A stretch of DNA of 64,000 bases, taken from positions 86,802 to 150,801 of the forward strand of contig NZ_MBFG01000004.1 of assembly GCF_001696685.1 (NCBI RefSeq), written 5' to 3'. Position numbers and translations under genes: made by a program. Below the pieces are notes generated by a model that was not told the DNA's origin, ran no database searches, and saw nothing but the letters and a program-made list of their open reading frames with translations. Source of the DNA: Nosocomiicoccus ampullae (GTDB lineage Bacteria > Bacillota > Bacilli > Staphylococcales > Salinicoccaceae). This document shows positions 58,496 through 64,000 of the stretch, piece by piece (the first letter of the stretch is position 1; each line of letters starts with the position of its first letter).

Positions 58496-58690
58496 AGTGG
58501 AAAACTTTCGAGTAATTAAAAAGATAAACACTAAAAAATAATGAGAATCTAATGATATCAAGGCATTTGTGAGCTTTCGAGTAAATATAGGAATTTTCGA
58601 GTAACTCAAAAGAAATTACAAAAATAGGGTAGAATCGATGGAATCAAAGGGTTTACGAGCTTTCGAGTAAAGTGAAAAATTTTCGAGTAC
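58486..58690 (+). repeat. Array of six TTTCGAGTAA-like boxes in three pairs
   Basis: Boxes start at 58486 (TTTTGAGTAA), 58506, 58575, 58595, 58661 and 58681 (last base C). Within every pair the starts are exactly 20 bases apart, about two helical turns. Pairs repeat at 89 and 86 bases, and the DNA between pairs two and three is also similar (degenerate tandem units of about 86 bp). The array begins on the stop codon of the AlbA_2 gene. It looks like an iteron-style binding site. Confidence 0.75.
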
Positions 58691-58797
58691 TATTATTTTA
58701 ATTATAGAATGCTTAAATTTTGAATAGGCAATCTATTTTGATAGCAATAGAAAGAAATAATAATACGCTACAAGATTATTTAATGGCCAGCATTTTT

Positions 58798-58825
58798 GAA
58801 CGTATGAAACTAGGTCTTAAGAAAG
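58798..58825 (+). repeat. rpsI 3'-end core, right copy (att-like)
   Basis: Matches 56671-56698 at 26 of 28 bases, then diverges. It is followed 22 bases later by a copy of the rpsI terminator. This is the order left when an element enters the rpsI end and pushes the old end outward. Confidence 0.65.
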
Positions 58826-58847
58826 TAAATATAAATATAAAGTTTAA

Positions 58848-58884
58848 AAGCACTTCTCGAGAAATCGAGGGGTGCTTGTTTTTT
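58848..58884 (+). terminator. rpsI-type terminator, repeat copy 2
   Basis: AAGCACTTCTCGA (58848-58860), GAAA, TCGAGGGGTGCTT (58865-58877), then GTTTTTT. One base differs from copy 1. It now lies between the box array and the broken hydrolase gene and can also end transcripts from the right only weakly. Confidence 0.8.
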
Positions 58885-58899
58885 ACTATTAATATATAT

Positions 58900-59438
58900 T
58901 TAACGTTCTGGTATTATTTCGTCTAAAAACTCGCCATATTTCCCTTCATTATTTTTGGTTAATAAATGACCGTAGTTATCCAATATAATAATATGTGTTT
59001 CCCAGCCGTTTTCTCTATAAAATCCTTCTCCTTCTTTACTTGCTGTTAAAGCGTTAAAAGGATGTTCTTTTCTCTCGCCTGTATCATGTTCTCCGACAAT
59101 CCAATAAATAGGGAAGTCGCCTCTTATAATATTCTCTTTTGGGATACGCTCACTTATATTTTCAGCTTTTGGAGAACCACCACCTCCAAAAAGAACAGCG
59201 CCTCCTTTTTTTAATATCTATGTCTTTAAGCTTTTCAATTAGCCAATAAGATGTAATTTCGGCACCACCTGAAAATCCGCCGATCCAAAGATAATCATTA
59301 TTCGGAAGAGATTGAATTAAATCAATAAGATAATCTGAATTAAGAACGCCTTCTTCCCACCTTGTATCATATTGTGTTGAAGGTGTTTTAGGAACGACTA
59401 GAGTTAAGTTTTTATCTTTTGCAACTTGTTTAATACCT
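58900..59438 (-). pseudogene. Alpha/beta hydrolase remnant
   Basis: Minus-strand coding from 59438 reads VAKDKNLTLVVPKTPS, the nucleophile elbow WIGGFSGGAEITS, then, after a frameshift in the seven-base T/A run at 59206-59212, GGAVLFGGGGSPKAENIS, IYWIVGEHDTGE and YGHLL before a stop at 58900. Ser, Asp and His of the triad are present, but the N-terminus is missing (a TAA precedes 59438) and one extra base breaks the frame. It appears dead. Confidence 0.7.
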
Positions 59439-59570
59439 TAATTTAATGTCCAATTTTAGATCCCCTTAATAAATTGTCTACTTAAATTTACATCATTGTG
59501 CTGCTTAATAGAAATATATAGAACGTGATATAATTAAGTGTCCAATTTTGTCTATGAAGGAGGGTATATC

Positions 59571-60428
59571 ATGCAACCAAAGGAGTTAGCGAACCTGATA
59601 TTACAAGGTGATTTTGAGACAGTATACAGTCAAACAGATAATGAATTTAAAGCCGAGATATCTCTAGAAGAATTACGTGAGATAGCAGAAGACTTTACGA
59701 AAGATATCATGGATTTAGAACTTCAATCTGAACTCATAAACAATAACGATGGATCTAATCTTTGTGTATGGCTAGATGATAGTGGCACAAAAGGTATCGT
59801 TGCTGTGTTTAACAGTGATGATGTAATTGAGGGAATACAGTTTTTACCAGTAGAGAGCTATCCAGAAACAGATGAAGTATTTACTAAAACAAAGTTTATA
59901 CCCCCTTTTAAGGGTGAATGGCTAGTTGCTTGGGGTGGTATAAATAGCTTAGTAAACTATCATTATGAGTATGAATCACAGCGTTATGCGTATGATTTTA
60001 TCGTTGCAAAGGACAATAAATCATATGAGGGCGACAAGGAGCTTAATGAGAGTTATTATGCGTTTGGAAAAGAGTGTATCGCACCTGCAGATGGAGTGGT
60101 TGTAGAGATTGAAAACAACATTAAAGACAACGAACCTGTTGGGATTCATAACACAGATCATCCTGCTGGAAACTATGTTACCTTAGATCATGGAAACGAT
60201 GAATTTAGTCATATTTCTCATTTTAAATATCAGTCAATTGTCGTTAAAGAAGGGGATACTGTAAAGAGAGGCGATTTACTTGGTCTTGTTGGAAATTCCG
60301 GAAACTCAAGTGAAGCCCATATCCATTTTCATGTTGCTGATTCAAGTGATTTGTGGGATTCAAAAAGTATTCGAATTAATTTTGATGGAGATAGTGACAT
60401 GCTCCAAGGGGATATAATCACACAATAA
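59571..60428 (+). CDS. DUF3887-like / M23 metallopeptidase-domain protein without signal peptide
   Basis: A 285-residue protein. Residues 1-60 (ELANLILQGDFETVYSQTDN) resemble the DUF3887 ligand-binding-like fold. Residues 115-285 are an M23 (LytM) domain with GNYVTLDHGNDEFSHISHF, VKRGDLLGLVGNSGNS and the zinc HxH in SEAHIHFHVADS. No signal peptide, lipobox or membrane helix is seen, which is odd for a wall hydrolase; it may stay in the cytoplasm or be exported another way. ATG 59571 follows GAAGGAGGG. It ends in its own terminator and lies in the accessory zone. Confidence 0.75.
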   Translation: MQPKELANLILQGDFETVYSQTDNEFKAEISLEELREIAEDFTKDIMDLELQSELINNNDGSNLCVWLDDSGTKGIVAVFNSDDVIEGIQFLPVESYPETDEVFTKTKFIPPFKGEWLVAWGGINSLVNYHYEYESQRYAYDFIVAKDNKSYEGDKELNESYYAFGKECIAPADGVVVEIENNIKDNEPVGIHNTDHPAGNYVTLDHGNDEFSHISHFKYQSIVVKEGDTVKRGDLLGLVGNSGNSSEAHIHFHVADSSDLWDSKSIRINFDGDSDMLQGDIITQ

Positions 60429-60435
60429 TAAAAAT

Positions 60436-60483
60436 AACCTGTAGCTTGCAATACAATGAGTAATTGAAGTTACAGGTTTTTTT
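60436..60483 (+). terminator. Terminator of the M23-type gene
   Basis: A 12-bp stem AACCTGTAGCTT / AAGTTACAGGTT (one G-U) and a seven-T run. Confidence 0.85.
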
Positions 60484-60520
60484 ATGTAAAAAGAATTGAA
60501 GTTTTTTATCATTTCTATAA

Positions 60521-60720
60521 CTATCTTTTGATGATGACTGATTCAGGTAATATATCGATACAACCGTATTCAACACTTATCGTGGCATTAGAAAACTCAT
60601 GCTCATGTTGGTCAATTAGGAAGTAATCGAGACGACTCATGACTGAATAGCGTCAAAATGATAGATTATCTCCTTGTCAGGTTTTTCATCTACGTGGTCA
60701 CTTGGAACGTGTTGGTTGAT
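60521..60720 (-). pseudogene. Broken remnant of an unrecognised protein
   Basis: The minus strand reads HVPSDHVDEKPDKEIIYHFD up to a stop near 60640, and in the next frame SRLDYFLIDQHEHEFSNATI to a stop at 60521. Joined by a one-base shift they give about 65 residues of plausible soluble protein, with no start. Family not recognised. Confidence 0.45.
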
Positions 60721-60744
60721 TTATTAAATCCTCTGGTGGTTACT

Positions 60745-61299
60745 TTATTTTGAAAAGTTGAATTTGCTAATCTCTATAAAACTAGATACCAATTCATCCG
60801 TACTTTCTGTACAACCACCTTCAATCCATTTCATTAATATATTTAAGAATCCACCTGTATTATAATAGAGTGCAAAAATCATATATTCATCGTTAATCTG
60901 ATAATGAAATTTGTTTTTCACAGAGATATGAAGTTGAGGTAGTATATCATTGAACTGATCTAGTAACAAAGATGATAGACCATGAGAATGTAGTAATTTT
61001 AATAAATCAATTTCTTCATAACAAATATTAAAGAATACATAAGATACGTAATCCATTGTTAATGATTGAGAATTATTCAATGCCTTAATATACTTATTTT
61101 TTATATTTGATATACCTACATTCAAAATATCTTCTTTTGAGTCAAAGTTTCTATAAAAAGTTGTTCTATCTAGATCCGCAAGTTTTGTGATTTCGCCTAT
61201 GGAAATACTATTAAATGACTTTTCTTGCATAAGTTTTATCAAACTTTCATATATCCATTGCTGTGATTGGATTACTGATGGATGATTAGACATCTTCAT
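60745..61299 (-). CDS. TetR-family transcriptional regulator
   Basis: A 184-residue regulator with an N-terminal helix-turn-helix (SISIGEITKLADLDRTTFYR) and a helical domain ending ILMKWIEGGCTESTDEL, a TetR_C-type end like that of the regulator at 10.7 kb. ATG 61299 is favoured, 10 bases after GGGAG; the reading from 61347 has no ribosome binding site. It is divergent from the AhpD-like gene, which it probably controls. Confidence 0.8.
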   Translation of the reverse strand: MKMSNHPSVIQSQQWIYESLIKLMQEKSFNSISIGEITKLADLDRTTFYRNFDSKEDILNVGISNIKNKYIKALNNSQSLTMDYVSYVFFNICYEEIDLLKLLHSHGLSSLLLDQFNDILPQLHISVKNKFHYQINDEYMIFALYYNTGGFLNILMKWIEGGCTESTDELVSSFIEISKFNFSK

Positions 61300-61334
61300 T
61301 ACTATTTCACTCCCGTGCAACAAAAACCGTATTA

Positions 61335-61364
61335 TGTTGAACTTCATTACAAAGTGTTGAGCTT
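61335..61364. promoter_or_regulatory. Direct repeats between the TetR and AhpD-like genes
   Basis: TGTTGAACTT (61335-61344) and TGTTGAGCTT (61355-61364) start exactly 20 bases apart in the divergent promoter region. Possible regulator binding site. Confidence 0.35.
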
Positions 61365-61428
61365 ATGTTATATGTAATTTACTATATAATCAAAAGTTCT
61401 ACAAATGTTGCAATTAGGAGAGAGTATA

Positions 61429-61932
61429 ATGAATAAAATTATATCTAAAAGTTTAGTAAAAGCTGCTAGTTTTATGAATATGGATAATCGAGTGAACTAT
61501 TTCAAAGTATCTCCAGTTGGAATGGAAAATATCATGTTACAAGAGAAATATGTCAATAAAATAAAGATAGATCGAAAAATGGTCTCTCTAGTGAAACTAT
61601 ATGTTTCTGTTTTAAATGGATGTTCTTACTGTATAGAGATGCACTATAAAGAGGCATCAAAAAAGAAAGTTGAGAAGAAACATATAGAGTCGATTTTGAA
61701 TTTAGATATAGATAACGAGAACTTCAATGAAGAAGAAAGAGCGTTACTATTATTTGCTAAAAAATTAACGCTAATCTCAGAGTATTCTATTTCTGATGAA
61801 GAGTATTCAAAGATGAGAAAATATTTGTCAGAGAAAGAGTATGTAGATTTTATAATGCTTGTAAATCAAGTCAATACATGGAACCGTATTTCTATAGGTA
61901 CAGGAAATACAGGAGAGGTTATAGATATTTGA
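61429..61932 (+). CDS. AhpD-like (carboxymuconolactone decarboxylase family) protein
   Basis: A 167-residue helical protein with the peroxidase motif CSYCIEMH (Cys65, Cys68, His72) of AhpD-type alkylhydroperoxidases. NQVNTWNRISIGTG near the end is the usual second signature. It likely reduces peroxides through the cysteine pair. ATG 61429 follows AGGAGAG. The divergent TetR gene suggests induction by a toxic electrophile or oxidant. Its 3' end is duplicated at 62954. Confidence 0.85.
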   Translation: MNKIISKSLVKAASFMNMDNRVNYFKVSPVGMENIMLQEKYVNKIKIDRKMVSLVKLYVSVLNGCSYCIEMHYKEASKKKVEKKHIESILNLDIDNENFNEEERALLLFAKKLTLISEYSISDEEYSKMRKYLSEKEYVDFIMLVNQVNTWNRISIGTGNTGEVIDI

Positions 61933-61947
61933 TGAGATATGGATTTA
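61924..61947 (+). repeat. 24-nt direct repeat, copy 1
   Basis: Begins with GATATTTGATGAGATATGG and covers the stop codon of the AhpD-like gene. It recurs at 62954-62977 with one mismatch. Confidence 0.7.
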
Positions 61948-61973
61948 GGGAAAGGCGAAACGAAAAATAAAAA

Positions 61974-62153
61974 TTATATAATGTAAATTGTTGTTCTAGC
62001 GATGTAATATGCGATTAAAAATATTAATAGTGGTTTTATAAAACTTTTATTTTCTTTTTTGTAAACTATAATAATTGAAATGGAGAATATGAGTGGTAAC
62101 CATAAGAACCAAAACAATAAATTATTGAAAAAAATTTCTAAAATGCTAATCAT
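61974..62153 (-). CDS. Two-helix membrane miniprotein A (59 aa)
   Basis: An ATG at 62153 opens a 59-codon minus-strand frame: a hydrophobic helix with LFWFLWLPLIFSISIIIV, a basic loop YKKENKSF, and a second helix ending YIARTTIYII. AAAGG abuts the ATG, which is a weak point. It shares length, topology and the PLI, KK and RT-x-Y features with the plus-strand frame at 62384, so the two are probably related. Function unknown. Confidence 0.5.
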   Translation of the reverse strand: MISILEIFFNNLLFWFLWLPLIFSISIIIVYKKENKSFIKPLLIFLIAYYIARTTIYII

Positions 62154-62383
62154 CCTTTAGTTAAGATTAATTAGTATACACTATATTTTGAATTTGTTTC
62201 TTTAATACATGTGTAGTTCATATGAACATATATAGCTGCTAGCCCTGCAGGTGTTACTTTAGCACCATTTTTATGATGGATTATTAACCTTATACAAGTA
62301 TATGAATTATGTTAGTATAGAAATAAGAAAACTCAAAACATAGTATATATCAATAACTTTAAAATGTAAGGACTGATTAAATT
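62154..62383. other. Gap between the divergent miniproteins
   Basis: AT-rich DNA holding presumed promoters. The minus strand has an open stretch without a start (HHKNGAKVTPAGLAAIYVHM, ending at about 62180) that may be a protein remnant. Confidence 0.3.
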
Positions 62384-62554
62384 TTGGATTTCTTTCTTAA
62401 CGATATTCTAATCGGTTATATAGTAATTCCCTTACTAATAATTTTTGGCATATTTAAAATGAAAAAGAATGATAATAAAGCACAAGTAAAATCTGTTATA
62501 TCTTTTTTAATTATTTACTTGATTCTAAGAACAGTATATTTGTTTTTATTTTAG
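62384..62554 (+). CDS. Two-helix membrane miniprotein B (56 aa)
   Basis: A TTG at 62384, 11 bases after AAGGA, opens a 56-codon frame: a helix with ILIGYIVIPLLIIFGIF, a basic loop KMKKNDNKAQ, and a second helix ending LILRTVYLFLF. It resembles miniprotein A, which lies about 230 bp away on the other strand. Such pairs can be immunity, toxin or regulator proteins, but nothing more can be shown. Confidence 0.5.
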   Translation: MDFFLNDILIGYIVIPLLIIFGIFKMKKNDNKAQVKSVISFLIIYLILRTVYLFLF

Positions 62555-62638
62555 AGTTAAATAGTTAAGATTCGTCTTTTACCCAATTTATAGGCGGTAG
62601 ATCTAGTTTTTTTTCTATCTTTTATATTTATTTTCAAT

Positions 62639-62940
62639 TCAAGCACCGACTCTTTCTGGTTTAAATGTAAATTCATAAGCTATTATTGGATTGCAACGTT
62701 CATTCGATTTAATTTTTAAATCAGTAAAATATCGTGGTAATTCTTTACTAACATGCTTTAAAATGTTTTTATCAATCTCGCTAAAAGTGTAATATTTTTG
62801 AGTATCTTATAATTCTTTAAACTTATCTGTGGCAAATGTTACACTACCTACTGTGCGCGATTGTTTAAGTAGTCTTTATACTGTGTTATAGCAAAGAAAA
62901 TTTCATTTCCGCACGTGTCCAATAACTCATATTTACTGTA
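62639..62940 (-). pseudogene. Decayed plasmid-type replication initiator (Rep_3-like)
   Basis: On the minus strand the pieces YELLDTCGNEIFFAITQYKD, then GSVTFATDKFKEL, then YYTFSEIDKNILKHVSKELP and IIAYEFTFKPERVG follow in order across a frameshift and in-frame stops. The last two blocks resemble the C-terminal winged-helix region of Rep_3/RepB plasmid initiators (ILKxxxKEL and EFTFKPE). It has no start and is clearly dead. It points to a plasmid or island past. Confidence 0.5.
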
Positions 62941-62953
62941 TTAAAATCATTAT

Positions 62954-62977
62954 GATATTTGATGAGATATGGGTTTA
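62954..62977 (+). repeat. 24-nt direct repeat, copy 2
   Basis: Matches 61924-61947 with one mismatch. The 1,030-bp segment between copies holds both miniproteins and the rep remnant. Confidence 0.7.
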
Positions 62978-63023
62978 TTGATTATACCCGATATTATATA
63001 TGACATATGAAATAGAAAAAATT

Positions 63024-63057
63024 AAGCACTTCTCGAGAAATCGAGGAGTGCTCGTTT
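63024..63057. terminator. rpsI-type terminator, repeat copy 3
   Basis: AAGCACTTCTCGA (63024-63036), GAAA, TCGAGGAGTGCT (63041-63052). The A-rich left side would serve minus-strand transcripts from the Rgg-like gene, whose stop lies 10 bp away. Confidence 0.8.
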
Positions 63058-63061
63058 TATG

Positions 63062-63829
63062 TTATAACATATCTAGCATTTCAGGGTGGAATACAGATAA
63101 TATTGTATTACCTTTAGTTTTTAAGTCCTCATTAGAAGTGATATTTCCTAAATCTATCATTGCTCTTGCAGTTGGATAAGGTGATTGATGTTTTACACCT
63201 TTATTAATTGCGATATTATAATATTTAATCGCTATGTCAGTATCCTTATGTACTAAATTGTAAAGAGTGCCAAGATGATAATAGAATAAAGATATTGTTT
63301 TAGATATGCCGTAATAATCTTCCCATAAATTCATTTTTTCTTCTATCTCGTTAATGATATAAGCTTGTTGTTCATCTTTAAATAAAAAGAATATATAACT
63401 TAATAAAACAATGTCATTTGGCAATAAGTTTTCTCTATTCTGAATTGAGTTCCAAATAATCTTTCTATACTTTTCTTGTTCTTGAGCTGTACCTTCGTAA
63501 AGTGTAGCTAAGCTATGTAAAATATCTATTTGAAAATCTGTTAGATAAGGATGCTTCTTAATAAATTCATCAATAACCACTATACGATTGCTTAATTCAT
63601 TATTTAAATCATCAAAAAAATTAGGAATATCTTTTGACTTAGAATATAAATAAGCGAACTCAGAAAATGGAATGTTTAGTCGATCTAAAATCATAATTAA
63701 ACTATAAAAATTAGCATTATCAATATCGTTTTCGATATTCGTATATGTATACTCACTCATAATTCCTTTATAAACATCACTTTTTGATAGATCTCTAGAT
63801 TCTCTTAAAAATTTTATTAAATTTTCCAT
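63062..63829 (-). CDS. Rgg/GadR/MutR-like regulator
   Basis: A 255-residue protein: residues 1-60 are an Xre-type HTH (IKFLRESRDLSKSDVYKGI, then SLIMILDRLNIPFSEFAYLY), and the rest is helical TPR-like repeats ending in HLGTLYNLVHKDTDIAIKYY, as in peptide-sensing Rgg regulators. It is shorter than the usual 280-300. GGTGTGA precedes the ATG. It is divergent from a small or membrane gene at 63942, the arrangement seen for Rgg regulators and their peptide or target genes. Confidence 0.75.
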   Translation of the reverse strand: MENLIKFLRESRDLSKSDVYKGIMSEYTYTNIENDIDNANFYSLIMILDRLNIPFSEFAYLYSKSKDIPNFFDDLNNELSNRIVVIDEFIKKHPYLTDFQIDILHSLATLYEGTAQEQEKYRKIIWNSIQNRENLLPNDIVLLSYIFFLFKDEQQAYIINEIEEKMNLWEDYYGISKTISLFYYHLGTLYNLVHKDTDIAIKYYNIAINKGVKHQSPYPTARAMIDLGNITSNEDLKTKGNTILSVFHPEMLDML

Positions 63830-63941
63830 TATATCACACCTAGAATTAAATATATTACATTTTTTAAAAAATATGATTCATAAAATGTTACTTCTAAAAA
63901 ATTTTAAAATTGTGGTAATCATAAATCTTAGGAGGAATACT

Positions 63942-64000
63942 ATGAATCATTCTTGGAAAAAGATTGTTAAATACTCGTTACCTTTCACTATTATTGGAGT
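63942..64000 (+). CDS. Start of an unidentified protein (partial)
   Basis: ATG 63942 behind TAGGAGG opens MNHSWKKIVKYSLPFTIIGV and runs off the window. A basic start followed by a hydrophobic stretch fits a membrane protein or a peptide-pheromone precursor. It is divergent from the Rgg-like regulator. Confidence 0.5.
   Translation, partial: MNHSWKKIVKYSLPFTIIG

Larger units (their letters stand above)
58496..58899. other. Non-coding stretch: box array, att-like copy and terminator
   Basis: This gap contains five and a half boxes of the array, the 28-nt copy of the rpsI end (58798-58825) and copy 2 of the rpsI terminator (58848-58884). A 68-codon frame (58720-58926) has no ribosome binding site and merely reads through these repeats, so no gene is called. 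Confidence 0.7.

Noticed and set aside
58720..58926. 68-codon open frame after the AlbA_2 gene
   Set aside because: No ribosome binding site; it simply reads through the rpsI-end copy and the terminator repeat.

Overview
The window is chromosomal DNA of a low-GC Gram-positive bacterium, most likely a member of the Staphylococcaceae outside Staphylococcus itself (Jeotgalicoccus, Nosocomiicoccus, Macrococcus or Salinicoccus type; this is inference). Reasons: an uninterrupted S10-spc-alpha ribosomal cluster with no methionine aminopeptidase gene between adk and infA, a Fem-family interpeptide-bridge enzyme, a SagB-like glucosaminidase, malate:quinone oxidoreductase, a staphylococcal-style FdhD with a GSCCGKS motif, zinc-type S14, and strong AGGAGG ribosome binding sites throughout.

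Layout. 0-6 kb: an ornithine cyclodeaminase-family gene cut by the left edge, a SerB-like HAD phosphatase with serC and serA (serine biosynthesis), a rhodanese-like protein and a group II PLP decarboxylase. A parS-like 16-mer lies across the serC start. 6-22 kb: mostly single genes and gene pairs separated by clear terminators. They include an arylsulfotransferase-like lipoprotein, a HIT protein, a LexA-controlled YolD-like gene, a YhgE/Pip membrane protein with a divergent TetR regulator, an amino-acid permease, DegV, a YeiH exporter, mqo, a RacA-like MerR/coiled-coil protein followed by a second parS-like site, DAHP synthase and a SagB-like glucosaminidase. 22-26 kb: a formate/oxalate module (fdhD, a frameshifted OFA-type MFS gene and an FdhF/YdeP-type molybdoenzyme). 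26-38 kb: transporters and envelope genes, including an amidohydrolase with its own permease, a Na/Pi cotransporter, a DUF368 (PopT-like) protein, a Fem-family transferase, a doubly frameshifted membrane gene, an MFS efflux operon and an NCS2 permease.

38.3-56.8 kb is core housekeeping: rpsJ to rplQ, read rightward from a promoter at 38333-38361 with a structured leader and closed by a terminator at 52447-52503; then ecfA1-ecfA2-ecfT-truA; then rplM-rpsI behind its own promoter and an L13-leader-like region.

56.8-64 kb is an accessory zone behind the 3' end of rpsI, a known integration site for Macrococcus resistance islands. A 28-nt stretch of the rpsI 3' end recurs at 58798-58825 (26/28 identical). 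The rpsI terminator hairpin recurs twice (58848 and 63024). The zone holds an AlbA_2/HATPase/HTH protein followed by three precisely spaced pairs of TTTCGAGTAA boxes, a broken alpha/beta hydrolase, an M23-type protein without a signal peptide, a TetR/AhpD-like divergent pair, two related two-helix membrane miniproteins, a decayed plasmid-type replication initiator and an Rgg-like regulator divergent from a gene cut by the right edge. No integrase is visible. The best candidates for something undescribed are the box array with its AlbA_2 gene, the paired miniproteins, and the RacA-like gene beside a parS-like site.
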